Assembly: GCA_963377175.1 (NCBI GenBank) | Contig: CAUJNA010002113.1 | Coordinates: 619,501-683,500, forward strand | Origin: Effrenium voratum | Taxonomy: Eukaryota; Sar; Dinophyceae; Suessiales; Symbiodiniaceae | Direction: 5' to 3' | DNA length: 64,000 bases | In this document: piece after piece, positions 54,120-63,866 of the stretch | Layout of the letters: the number at the start of each line of letters is the position of its first letter | Position numbering within the stretch: position 1 is the first letter of the stretch | Notes under the pieces: generated by a model | The model's input: the letters and a program-made list of their open reading frames with translations, nothing else | What the model was told of the DNA's origin: nothing | Database searches by the model: none | Made by a program: the position numbers and the translations under genes

Positions 54120-54443
54120 ACGTTCTAGTAAGTCGTAGCGTAGCAGAACCGTACGTTGTATACGTAGTAGAATAGTGGAACGTAGCGCGTGCTACACACT
54201 ATGTATCAGGAGCCACAAGGAGCTCCTCCCGCGTAAAGCTGTCGATGGCGATCCGCGTAAGCCCCTTTGTTTTGAACTAAAGGCTTAAAATAGGTTGAAA
54301 CCTTTGCATGTTGCAAAGAAAGAGAGTGAATCGGATGTGTTTGGCCTAACGCTCGTTCCGCGTAGCCGCAGCGTAGCCTCCCAGGCCTGTTCAAGTCCAC
54401 TTGCCCGCATGCCCGTCTTCACATCATTGCCACTACTACGTAC

Positions 54444-54473
54444 CACCTACTGCTGCTGCTGCTGCTGCTGCTG

Positions 54474-54512
<39 letters not shown>

Positions 54513-54582
54513 TTAGTACGTTTTTATTCTACTACTACTACTACTACTACTGCTACTACTACTACTACTACTACTACCACTT
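54444..54582. repeat. (CTG)n-(CTA)n trinucleotide array
   Basis: CTG units turn into CTA units, with an interruption at ATTAGTACG near 54511. Confidence 0.95.
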
Positions 54583-54666
54583 AAACGAATACTCGCACTT
54601 CCTATACTCCTACGTTGCGTTTATGCGGGTCTCTTCGTGGGCGTGCGCCCTGGGGGTGCGCCCGCT

Positions 54667-54752
54667 CGCAGCCACTCGCGGCCACTCGCAGCCACTCCCA
54701 GCCACTTCCACAGATCCCAGGCAAGTGGCTGCGAGTGGCTGCGAGTGGCTGC
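54667..54752. repeat. inverted decamer repeats (GCAGCCACTC)n / (GAGTGGCTGC)n
   Basis: About four decamers GCAGCCACTC (variants GCGGCCACTC, CCAGCCACTT) at 54667-54708 face three GAGTGGCTGC at 54723-54752, with a loop CCACAGATCCCAGGC. A stem of about 30 bases with one or two mismatches can form. Confidence 0.85.
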
Positions 54753-55250
54753 TTTCAATTTTGTGCACATTGGCATGCTCCCTGGAACCCCGAGTAAGTG
54801 ACAAAGTTCCCACGCGGATGGAAATTCCATGTTGGCATCACAGGACTCAGCAACCGTTTTTTGCAACCAAACCATTCGCTGGGTGCTAAGTACCATATCC
54901 ACAGAAAGCACATTTGAGGCATAGCCTTGTTACCTGAAACCTGGTTTGGGGCGGACTCTTTTTTGCTCCCCTTGTCCGGGTTGGTTGAGCAACACGACCA
55001 CATGGTTGGTTTTTGTTTGAGGCCGGGTACTTTTGTTGGTTGGTTAAACCCAAGGGAACCAACCATTTGGGGGGTCCAAACTAAAAAGGGGACACCCATA
55101 TGAGCCTTTTCAGAACCCGACGATTTCTGGCCGTCGCAGGTGGGTGGCTTCTCGGTGAAAGGTGGGCAGTTTGATCAGGAGCGCTGGACGAAGGCGGGAA
55201 GACGATCGACAGGTAGGATGGTGAATGGGTGTTTCCAAGGTAGCCCATGT
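54753..55250. other. no gene recognised
   Basis: G/T-rich text with TTGGTTGGTTAAACC and AGGGAACCAACC near 55035-55063, a loose inverted pair. Confidence 0.4.
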
Positions 55251-55336
55251 GGCTGTGGCTCAAAAAACCGGTACCAAAATGGAACCTTGGTAAGTGGAAA
55301 CATGGACCAAAACCTGCGTAACCCCTCCTGTTTAAT
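55251..55336 (-). repeat. dispersed repeat, copy 2 (inverse of 49.96 kb)
   Basis: See 49964-50052. The two copies are 5.3 kb apart in opposite orientation. Confidence 0.8.
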
Positions 55337-55763
55337 GTTGAGCCACACCCATTTTTCAAAAGAAGCTGGTTCCTTCAAAAATTGAAATCCGTTTTAAGTG
55401 TTCACCGGGGTGTCACCTGAGGTGCAGAATCCCGTGAATAGGGGTACATGTCCTAAGGTGTCCTTTTGGTGTCCAATGTAAATGCCATCAGAAAGGGGTC
55501 CAAATTTGAGAAATTCCCGTACAGGTATGGATGTTCCCATTCTCCCTCCCAGTTTGCAGGGGAATCCATCAATCCGCCAGGCTTAATTGTTGCCACACCC
55601 GTCGAATCAGGGGTTGGTTGGAATCCCCCAAAAGCCCCAGCAATGGGGGCTTCTCAGGCCTCGTGAAAAGGGGTGGTTGTGGGCTGAGGTTCTCATTCGA
55701 ATCTTTGCAGAGTCACAGTCAGAGGGTGCGGTGCAGCCTTTTGAGCCCTGATTTAAAGTGTAG

Positions 55764-56099
55764 TTGGAAGCAGAAGGCCCGCCCATGAGGGGTGCTGTGC
55801 AAAATTTATATGTTAGGGGGAAATCACCAAAGGAGTCTTACTCCCCCCTTCACTCAAATCTCGAAAGCTGTTTTAGGGAGATCTTGGATGCTAGGAGGGT
55901 AACTTGCCAGACCGCGAAGGCCCTGAAGTTCATGCTCATGGACCTCAAGTACCTCATCCCAGTGGTCGAGTCGTCTGAGAGCCCAGAGGTGTCAAAGGTG
56001 CTTGAGGTTTCCTGGCTTGGGAGCCAAAGGAACGGGACACCGCCAAATTTTCGGGGGCCTTTTCGGAAAAGTGCAACTTCTTTGTGGGATGGTGTGTAG
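55764..56099 (+). CDS. candidate exon, unknown protein
   Basis: An open frame of 111 codons. The central part looks like folded protein: SCFREILDARRVTCQTAKAL, KFMLMDLKYLIPVVESSE and VSKVLEVSWLGSQRNG. It ends LWDGV and TAG. An ATG exists at 55764, but coding text starts later, so an exon beginning near 55850 is more likely. No family recognised. Confidence 0.3.
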   Translation: MEAEGPPMRGAVQNLYVRGKSPKESYSPLHSNLESCFREILDARRVTCQTAKALKFMLMDLKYLIPVVESSESPEVSKVLEVSWLGSQRNGTPPNFRGPFRKSATSLWDGV

Positions 56100-57468
56100 G
56101 AAGGGAAACCGCGCCAACACAATAAGCTGTCTCAAATAAGCAGCGCCCCCCCCTGCTATTTTGGTTCCTTTGATTCCTACGGTTTACTTTTCTATTACAT
56201 CCCCCAAACTCAAAGTCATTGTGCCATCTACTTTCACCCAACTGTGTTGGTAGGGCTCTCACAGGCATTAGAAGGCATAGCCGCGTTCGAGCCTTCACTC
56301 AGGCGAGACTTTCTGTCAAGGACTCCATCCAAGAGCCGGTAAGCGGCCGCGCCCCGCCACCATCTCCTGGAGACCAGGGTAGTCCTTTTTCTGGGATGCT
56401 CATCGAGCCAGTTTGGTGTGCAAACTGGTTTCATGGGCGTCGATTTGGCCCCCGTCCTGGTGCTGGAGTGCCAATGTCCAAACTGGCAAGAAGTTTAGGA
56501 TAAAGTGTGACTGTGCATTTGTCTGGGCTAGAGTCACGAGACATGCCGCCTTTGCGGATGACTAAGACTTGTGTTTCCAAACAATGGAATGTAATACGTG
56601 TTGCGATGCGCAAATACGCAGTGCTTGTCAATGTTCATGAATTGAACATTGACAAATGGATTATATTGCTGTGCAAAACACATTAAATAGCAAACAGGCG
56701 AGTGGCACTGGTCAAACAAGTTTTTGTGAGATTTGCAGTGAGGGGTGGGTGACCCAACAGTATAAGCACGTATTTCAAATACATGCGAAACGCATGACGT
56801 AATAGGAATAGGTATATCTAATGAGAGGGTATGACTGACTGCATTCATTCTGATTGAAATTGAGCTGGGAGCCACGGCTTCTTTGGGAAGGTTCTGTTCC
56901 ACAAATTCAAAGTTCTTGCGACGGCCCAGCAACGATGCACACGACGTGGTTTGTACATAGATCAGTCGCCCGAGAGCGACCAAAGCTGAACATGCGCCCA
57001 GCGAATTGCAGCGCGTGGCAAAATATTCAAAGAGTTTTGAGGATGTCGCTTGATATTTTTTATTGCTTAGGGTTCACTAATTCTGAACCATAATCCGAAC
57101 AACCATGAACAACATGTTTGCTAGAGGGGGTCAAAAGCTGAGGTAGTTTCAAGGGTTTGGCGTTTGGTTGTCAGCAAAATGCTCACTGTGAATTGGTCAC
57201 CAGTGATATTGGACTTGTGATCTCAGCTCTTTCTGAAAGTATCAAAGCTAGAGTTCCCCGGGTCCTTTCCCTTCAACTTGGCCGCTGAAAGATACCGCAG
57301 GATCCCCTCGTAAGGCAGCTGGTTTTGGATGTTCTTTTAGGATCCCTCTTTCAACATACCATGTCGTGGCCCAGACAGCCTCGTAAGCCGAAGAGAGCTT
57401 GGAGCTTGTAGTAAGATTGGCATATTCTTACCGGGTGTCCACTCCCAAACACAATTTGATTTAATTGT
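56100..57468. other. no gene recognised
   Basis: Weak frames only. TTCATGAATTGAACATTGAC and GTCAATGTTCATGAATTG around 56627-56650 form a perfect short inverted repeat. Confidence 0.4.
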
Positions 57469-57738
57469 TCATCCCGTCCCTTGACTCGGGCCCTTGACAC
57501 CCGCTTTTTGAGCAACCTCGAAATGCTCAAGCTGCTGCATCCAGGGTTGAGGGAACGAGGGCATCTTTCCCACTTCTGTCATGCTGAAATGCCAGGGAAC
57601 CTTCCCTTTGAGCAAAGGATCATTAGGAAGCTCCACCCGATCGTAAAGTTGGACAATGAGCGCCACATGTCCCGCAAAAGAAAGCCGTACACACTGTAGG
57701 TTGACCCAAAATATAGGATGCGGGATGTGGAAAAGCAT
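57469..57738 (-). CDS. candidate exon, unknown protein, minus strand
   Basis: The frame reads GHVALIVQLYDRVELPND, PLLKGKVPWHFSMTEVGK, SFPQPWMQQLEHFEVAQK, with TAG at its end. The opposite strand over the same bases also has a frame (LRERGHLSHFCHAEMPGN), so strand assignment is uncertain. Confidence 0.25.
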   Translation of the reverse strand: MLFHIPHPIFWVNLQCVRLSFAGHVALIVQLYDRVELPNDPLLKGKVPWHFSMTEVGKMPSFPQPWMQQLEHFEVAQKAGVKGPSQGTG

Positions 57739-57844
57739 GAGAGATAAAGAGAGAAAGGTGGAAGGGAAAGGAATGTTGATTGAAAGGGATTCGTCTCTAG
57801 GACCATCCCTTCCTCAATTCCTTTCTCGCCTCTTTACTTAGAAG

Positions 57845-57968
57845 AGATAAATAATAATAGTAATAATAATAATAACAATAATAATAATACGAATAACAAT
57901 AACAACAATAATGATGATGATGATGATGATGATAATGATGATAATAATAGTAACAATAATAATGATAA
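57845..57968. repeat. AAT/AAC/GAT trinucleotide microsatellite
   Basis: AATAATAGT-type triplets with AAC and GAT variants. Confidence 0.9.
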
Positions 57969-58750
57969 ATGCAATGTCATAAAATCCTTACAAGATAGCA
58001 CTTGCATACAAGGTTGATAAAAGAGAAATATTAATAAGAAATAGAAAATTAAAAGGAAATAAATAAATGATATAAAATGCGAATAGATTCTTAAGACGAT
58101 TCCAACATGTAGAACATAAAATATACAACAACAAATACAATAAAATGCAAGCAAGAAATAAGAAACATATAGTGAATAAGATAACAACACGCTATTGAAA
58201 AAAGGGCTTGGTAAGGACAGTCTTGGATGGTAATGAAACAATAGACTGATATGCCTTGTCTGTCTTTCATTTCCTATCTTCACCAAAATTCCAAACACAA
58301 GAATGAAGGACATGAAAGTAAGATAAGACAAGGCAAACATCTTCTTTCACCTTCATTATCTTTTCTTAGTAATTCCTCAGATCCTAGATGAAGAGGATCT
58401 CAGAGAATGAAGGATGACCATAATAACAAGACAATCAAATTCTATAAATAAATCCGCTATCATATTGTGGTTATTTGCTTTGTCAAGGAATTTACAGTTA
58501 GAAGCATTCCTTGGCAGGCAGTACGTCCCAGATGAAAGGATGTGTTTCATGCCTGCTTGCAAAATGAAAAGTTGCCTTTGTTTCTGACCTCTCCTTCCTT
58601 GTGGTTTCCCATGAAGCCCCTCTAGAAGGGCCACACACGCGGGCTCAAATCAAGCATGATGTTTGGGCAAGAAGGCTAACCTGCCGGCGATCGGGCTCGA
58701 AGACCAAGGGCCCGCCAGAATCGGCGTGGGCCCTCCCCATTCGGGGAAGC
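57969..58750. other. AT-rich island, no gene
   Basis: 57.97-58.38 kb is strikingly A-rich, similar in composition to the element at 31.6-32.4 kb, but I found no matching inverted ends. Confidence 0.4.
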
Positions 58751-58751
58751 C

Positions 58752-58843
58752 ATGGGAAGTGGGGCCAGTAAGAAGAGCAATGCGGCTTCTGGGCCAGTGC
58801 AGGTGAAGCCAAGGACCGCGCAAGCCCTGTACCTATCTCATAG
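58752..58843 (+). CDS. candidate first exon with N-myristoylation motif
   Basis: ATG at 58752 begins MGSGASKKSNAASGPVQVK. MGxxxS with lysines at positions 7-8 is the standard N-myristoylation signal for membrane anchoring. The text PRTAQALYLSHR follows, then CATAG|GTTTTG as possible donor. No downstream exon was identified, so the protein's role is unknown. Confidence 0.35.
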
Positions 58844-59265
58844 GTTTTGTTGGCTCTTAATGACACTGAGGGTGCAACAAGTTGGCTCACGAGGGTTGCT
58901 TGGGGTGGACCTAGTGTCTTTATATGCTTCCAGTCCACCCCTGATCGTTGGCCTGGTTTGGCGGGGCGACTAGGGATTGGAACACGCCGACAAGCCTTCT
59001 GTCAACACCGCGGAAACCGTGTACGTCGCGAACCATGTTCCTGAAGCGATTTTCTACAGAGAGTCTCTATTATTTCTAAATATTTCGCTGGAACCTTGGC
59101 GCTGCGCATTCGCGGGCACTGCACATTGCACTGACGCCATGGGTTGTCGACACAACGTCTCACGCTATTCATTTCGCCGCCTCGAAGAGCATGGCGTTGT
59201 GTGCGATAGCAACCTGCGGCCTTCATTGTCACAGCCCGCACCGTCATGATCATCATGGTGCTTGA
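58844..59265. other. spacer with weak coding frame
   Basis: A plus frame over 58977-59249 begins with NTAETVYVANHVPEAIFYRE, which has some protein look. No splice pair fixed. Confidence 0.3.
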
Positions 59266-59454
59266 AAAACAAAACTGCTTGTGCTCGATGGCGTTTCAGT
59301 ACCACGGCAGTGTTGTCGTGTCGCTTCCGTTTCCTCAGCCATTGAAGATGTGGCGCAGCTGTTCCACATCTCTTATACTCAGCGGTACTTCATCGATGTT
59401 CTGGCTAACGCGTGTATCAGCGGTGTTCAGCCGGAGTTGTTTGTTTCGTTGTGA
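59266..59454 (+). CDS. candidate last exon without ATG
   Basis: The frame open from 59266 to TGA 59452-59454 reads LLVLDGVSVPRQCC, then VSSAIEDVAQLFHISYTQRY and FIDVLANACISGVQPELFV. The helix-rich second half looks like a genuine protein end. Possible acceptor GTTTCCTCAG before CCATTGAAG at 59341. No family recognised. Confidence 0.3.
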   Translation, partial: KTKLLVLDGVSVPRQCCRVASVSSAIEDVAQLFHISYTQRYFIDVLANACISGVQPELFVSL

Positions 59455-60651
59455 GATTGTATAATTATTGTTATTCAACAATCTTAATTTCTAATAGTAC
59501 GGGGTTTTTGCCCTCGTAAGCTCAAGAGTGGCCCGGAGCAGCTCTAGGGTTTCGGAGGGTTCTGGGAGGTTCCACAGAACGGTTGCTGATTTGCATGGTT
59601 CCCGAAGAGGCAACTCTAAAACCAAGTCGATGATTTATTGGACGCCTTCGCTGGACGGCGAAAAGTGCGAAGGGAGCTGTGATATACCGCCTGTCTCGGA
59701 GCTGTCATATACCCATGGAGAACCACCACGTAGTGAGAAACAAGCATCCCGTTGGCACCCGACTTACAGCTGGGCAGGCGGAGTAGCCCCCCTGAAAAAG
59801 CAACATGACATAGCACAATAAATTTGCCCATATGCAGACATCTCCTGTTGCAGATCTGCTGTGGGAGACTTAGTGTGAGTGTGCCTCTTTTGGAGTCACA
59901 GGCAAACCCCAAACAGTATTTTGGAAGATACCACCTTTGGGGTTATGTTTAAAGAACGAAGCCAACGACAACCTGAGACCAGAATCTGAACATGTGATTG
60001 TTGTCTGGAGCAAAACCTGAGCTAGGAAACCTCAACCCCAAACAGAGTCCCTTTTTAAGCAGGGTCGGCAACTGGGGAACCAAGGGAACTTGGGCTGTTC
60101 GGCCAAGCAAGCAAGTTCTTGGTACCCTAGATTATAACCCAGTCATCGTGGAGTCAACCCTGTTATAGAATTACAATTTTTATATTATATATATTTTTTT
60201 AAAAAAAAAAAAATTATGGCCATGATTTATTTGGCTACCCTCTTACTGGCCGAATGGTGGGTGGTCTACTGAGTTCACCTCGGCGAGGAGCGAAGTCCCG
60301 CACTATGAGGGGCTCAGCCTCGGCGCGGCCGCGGACATCATAGACACCTTAAACCTAAACCAAGAGGCGCGAAGCAAACGACCTGTTCTCAGAGACAAGG
60401 TTGATCTGAAAGCCCAACACACGGGTTCCAGAAAACGAGCCGTAAGAAGTGTCTTTTGAGTTCAAAGACCAATTCAGGGTCAAACAAGCAACACAATTGA
60501 TTGGGTGTGTTTGCTGTCAAACAACAAAGAAACAATGCAAAAGGCATCGTTGAGGCAAACGCTCATCACGATGAGTCTTGTATAGTTAACAGCATGTGAT
60601 AAGCAACCTGACGAGTCTTGCACCATTTCAAGGCCACGTAGGTCCACCTCC
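59455..60651. other. no gene recognised; T/A run
   Basis: 60190-60213 contains seven T followed by 13 A. No coding support. Confidence 0.4.
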
Positions 60652-61107
60652 AAGAATCCCTGGAATGATGATTCCCGTGTAGATTGCAACAACATCGGTT
60701 TGGTTTCACGTCAAAGGTGTCCACGGCAATTGGTTGTCATCTCATAGCCGAGTTTGCAAACAACTTGGCTGGTGGCTTTGAGTTTGAACGGGGATCTCTT
60801 TCATTGCTTGTTCTAGATCTATTTCAGTCTCACTGCTGTGGAGGAACCAAATCCTGCACCACCCAAGAATCCCTGGAACGACGATTCCCCTGTAAATACC
60901 ATGGTTTCTGTCCATCCACACTATGAACCAGACTCCATGGGCCCGCTCCCATGGGCCCATTTCGAGCGCCAGGTCGGCAGCCGTCCTTTGGCGCAGGCCA
61001 AGGTGGAGGATGAGGACATAGAGGACGCACGGGGTACAGGGCCCCGAATTTTGAGTTTCGCCCAGGGCCCCGAATTGTGCGGCGAATTGCCATTTTGTGT
61101 AAAATGA
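60652..61107 (+). other. duplicated 30 bp motif and a Pro/Asp-rich frame
   Basis: AAGAATCCCTGGAAYGAYGA TTCCCSTGTA occurs at about 60652 and 60866. The second copy is in a plus frame (60838-61107) reading PPKNPWNDDSPVNTM and QAKVEDEDIEDARG. The duplication may be of a coding motif (KNPWNDDSPV), but the frame has no other support. Confidence 0.3.
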
Positions 61108-61913
61108 GAAGCGGCTGGTCCAATGACCCAGAATTCACCTCATAGGAGGAAAGTTCCCCAGAAGTGGTTGAGCACTCCGGGCTTTCCACTGCCTACTGTC
61201 GCCCGGCCCTGGCTGCCGGTGGGACATGAGTTTGATCTCATCAATTAAAACGGCTAGTGTTCGTTTCAGCCGTGTTTGTGCAATTTATCCACAATCAGCA
61301 CAAAGTCCTGGTGGACTCCTGGGTCACGACCGTTCGCTTGCCAGCGACGTTCTGCCTCGAACACGCAAGAGTGTCCCTAAAGAGATTCTCCAGACCCCAA
61401 ATTCGCCAACCTGAATCCGGCGAACAAAGTAGATGCTTATAAGCACGCAAGTTCTGCACAATGGCACACAATGCATGCTTCACAGATGCAGCGTGGAGAG
61501 CCCTGGTTTTAGAATGACACGCCAAGAAGCAAATCCCGTCAGCGATGTCGATTTGCACACGATCATCGGTAGTGCAGACGCATTCGACACTTGCCATGAC
61601 CAATGTTTCTAATTGAAAGCAAGCAGCGCTTTTCAAACATCCCCTCAGACAATCAGCACGCCAGAGATATGGGATTTCCAAGATGTGCAGGCATCACTTT
61701 GAATCGAAACCGGGTAATTTCACTTTTTGACCAGTTCAATCGTCCCGATTTTGTCAACCACTTGATGCTCACCGGTGACGTCCTCTGAAAACTACCTCGT
61801 TCAGAAACACAGTCTCCTTCTTTGGTTCCTCTGATTTGCCGAGACCTTCTTCAACCACATATTTTGAATACTGTTTCAATGCCCACTTTCCGGCAACAAC
61901 GACAACGCCGCGT
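61108..61913. other. no gene recognised
   Basis: Frames on both strands are short; no motif, repeat or splice pair was convincing. Confidence 0.4.
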
Positions 61914-62031
61914 ATCCCCCCACAATCTATGTAACATGTACCAACACTTGATGCATTTTGGGGGGGGGTAAATGTATCCCCCCACAATCCATGTAACATA
62001 ACCCAACATTTGACACATTTGCGGGGTAGAT
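61914..62031. repeat. ~60 bp tandem duplication
   Basis: TATCCCCCCACAATCYATGT begins at 61914 and 61974. Both copies continue AACATTTGAYRCATTT-like and end GGGGTARATG. Confidence 0.8.
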
Positions 62032-62182
62032 GTGGAATCCATGAAGTGTTTGGGTCTAAGAAGCACATCTACCCTGGATTCCATATGTAAGGGAATCATG
62101 GCTCTCCATGGATTTGGGATAGTGAACCCTGGATGGTGGGTAGATGTGGAACCCATGAGGCACTGCTTATCCACCTCCATGA

Positions 62183-62307
62183 CTAGGTCCCCCAGTAGTG
62201 CCCTTTTACCCTTTTTTGGGGGAGGGTTCCCCTACTAAAACAGAAAAAAAGAAAAAAGAAAAAGAAAAAAACGGGTGCCCTTGTTCTAACCTCTCTGGAG
62301 GACCTAG
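62183..62307. mobile_element. MITE-like element, copy 5
   Basis: Left end CTAGGTCCCCCAGTAG, right end CTCTGGAGGACCTAG (three bases lost). The body contains an A-rich expansion (GAAAAAAGAAAAAG) and GGGTGCCCTTGTTCTAAC. It lies 32.5 kb from the cluster at 27.6-29.7 kb. Confidence 0.8.
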
Positions 62308-62370
62308 CATGGTTTTGGTTGGGTCTAGTGAAACACCTCTGGGGCTAAAACCGTAACTCGCAAGGCGGAG

Positions 62371-62550
62371 ATGGCCCAGGCGATCTCGCGCCACCCAGCC
62401 TCGCCCTCGGCCGCCGCTGGAAGCAGCGCTTCGCTGGGGACTTCGCCGGCGCGGCCGCCCAAGGCGGGACGGGAGCCGCATGAGGCGTGCGTCCTGTTGG
62501 ATCCGTTTGGAGATTCGACGCACAAACGCCCAGAGCGAAAATTCACCTGA
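62371..62550 (+). CDS. short frame, Ala/Ser/Pro-rich start, 59 aa
   Basis: ATG at 62371 reads MAQAISRHPASPSAAAGSS, then SPARPPKAGREPHEACVLLD and HKRPERKFT before TGA at 62548-62550. High G+C and third-position G/C bias match other plus-strand exons. A possible acceptor, CTCGCAAG, precedes GCGGAG at 62364. Could be a small gene or an exon; no family recognised. Confidence 0.3.
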   Translation: MAQAISRHPASPSAAAGSSASLGTSPARPPKAGREPHEACVLLDPFGDSTHKRPERKFT

Positions 62551-62675
62551 ACTGACCTGTTGTCTGTTTTGTTGTTGGTGATTTTTCAACTCCGATGTCG
62601 ACGCCTCAGGATTGCTTGCCCCATGCGTGTTTTGAATAGACATTATTTTCAACAACCACAACCTTTTTTTCAAAT

Positions 62676-62837
62676 CGAAGCCCCTGTTCTGGCCCTCCAA
62701 GCGGCAGTGAACCTGACGACCTCGGGGACCTCTCAAATGACATCCACATTGTGAGGTTCAAGGGCAATCTAAACATCGGCGTCTTTTTACTGGGCAAGGC
62801 CCTTCCTCCCTCTGACCCAAAAGTTGGAGGAGGGTGA
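62676..62837 (+). CDS. candidate exon
   Basis: The frame reads RSPCSGPPSGSEPDDLGDL, SNDIHIVRFKGNLNIGVFLL and GKALPPSDPK, to TGA 62835-62837. IHIVRFKGNLNIGVFLLGKA looks like two strands of a small domain. At CCAAAAG the frame may switch by splicing to the next segment (EEGDPKIEESDT), which is open for another 75 codons. Confidence 0.3.
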   Translation, partial: RSPCSGPPSGSEPDDLGDLSNDIHIVRFKGNLNIGVFLLGKALPPSDPKVGGG

Positions 62838-63051
62838 CCCAAAGATCGAAGAAAGTGACACCAGAGCCCAGGGGAAAACGGCGAGACCGCCCGTCGCCCC
62901 GGCGGCTCCGGCGGCAAGCCCCAGATCGGCGAGCCCCAAATCGGCAGCGAGCCCCAGATCGGCCGTAAGCCCCAAATCCGCGGGCAGAGAGACCTGGCTG
63001 CACTCGTTGCTTCACAACACGGGGGTGTCGTTTTTTTGGAGAACTCCTTAA
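62824..63051 (+). CDS. candidate exon with Ser-Pro-Lys/Arg-Ser-Ala repeats
   Basis: After EEGDPKIEESDTRAQ and Ala/Pro text, 62916-62984 encode SPRSA/SPKSA repeated four times (AGCCCCARATCGGC unit of 15-18 bases). It then reads GRETWLHSLLHNTG. SPKK/SPRS-type repeats occur in DNA-binding tails of histone-like proteins. The minus strand also has a frame (Gly/Leu/Ala repeats), a by-product of the minisatellite. Confidence 0.35.
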   Translation: MEEGDPKIEESDTRAQGKTARPPVAPAAPAASPRSASPKSAASPRSAVSPKSAGRETWLHSLLHNTGVSFFWRTP

Positions 63052-63450
63052 ATTGGTGGTTTTCCTAGCGGTTTCTCTTTGAGCGTCGCAAAAAGGGGTA
63101 ATTACCAACTCCGAAAATAACACAACGAGTTGCAGAATGTTGGGTTGGCAGGGCACTCACTGCTCGAAGTATTCAACTTGGCATATTCGAAGGCAATCCT
63201 TGACGTCTCCTTTGTACTAACTTGTCTGCGCTTGTCTGTGATGCCGAATTGGCGTCCGACCTTTTCGAGCAAGCTCACCCACAGTGGGTCTTCCCCAGCG
63301 AATGCCTGGTTTGGGGAGGCCCCGAGCCAGGCTAAAGGGCAGTTGCCGGGGAATGGACACCCCCTTGCCTCTAAATAATGTTGGCTGAACTTGTTTTTTG
63401 TTGGCTGACACTATTGGGGAAATATGTACGACATACTAAGGTGAATACAT
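63052..63450. other. no gene recognised
   Basis: GTTGGCTGAACTTG and variants occur at 63381, 63401 and 63590, possible remnants of a short repeat. Confidence 0.35.
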
Positions 63451-63560
63451 GTGTATATATATATATATGGTTACATATATATATATATTAATGCATAGTA
63501 TATATATATATATATGTGTATATACATATAATATATAACATGACTACATATGTGTATATA
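63451..63560. repeat. TA/CATA microsatellite cluster
   Basis: Three (TA)n runs separated by GGTTACA and TAATGCATAG, followed by GTGTATATACATATAATATA. Much of it is self-complementary. Confidence 0.9.
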
Positions 63561-63619
63561 TGTAAATTGATGCACACTACTTGGACGTTATTGGCTGAAC
63601 TTGGGCTCATGTCTAGCAG

Positions 63620-63735
63620 CTGAGGAGGCCCCCAAGTCCGGCTCGGAGCCGCTGTGCGCGGCAGACCTGCATGCAGCATGCCGCAGCGGCGACGCTGCGG
63701 CGGCGAGAGGCATGTTGAAGCCCCCTGGCGCCAAG
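63620..63735 (+). CDS. candidate exon with ankyrin-like start
   Basis: After TCTAGCAG the frame reads EEAPKSGSEPLCAA, then DLHAACRSGDAAAARGML. L-H-x-A-x-x-x-G-D-x-x-x-x-x-x-[LM]-L is the first half of an ankyrin repeat. The exon may end at GCGAGAG|GC (63709), another GC-type donor, or run on to KPPGA. G+C is high compared with the TA-rich surroundings. Only part of a protein is visible. Confidence 0.35.
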
Positions 63736-63845
63736 CATTCGTTTTTGGTTAAACCAACATGCTCCAGACTGTTTACTCAGGCATTGCAATATACAGTGAC
63801 TGCACATCAGTTTAATATGCTGACACATATTCATGTGCATCATAC

Positions 63846-63866
63846 ATATATATATATATATATATG
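63846..63866. repeat. (TA)n microsatellite
   Basis: About ten TA units. Confidence 0.9.

Noticed and set aside
53516..54175. Long frames of poly-Thr, poly-Tyr and poly-Leu
   Set aside because: They translate a TAC/CTA microsatellite in three frames; no coding signal outside the repeat.
62206..62736. 176-codon minus-strand frame
   Set aside because: It runs through the MITE copy at 62.2 kb and is antisense to better plus-strand frames.
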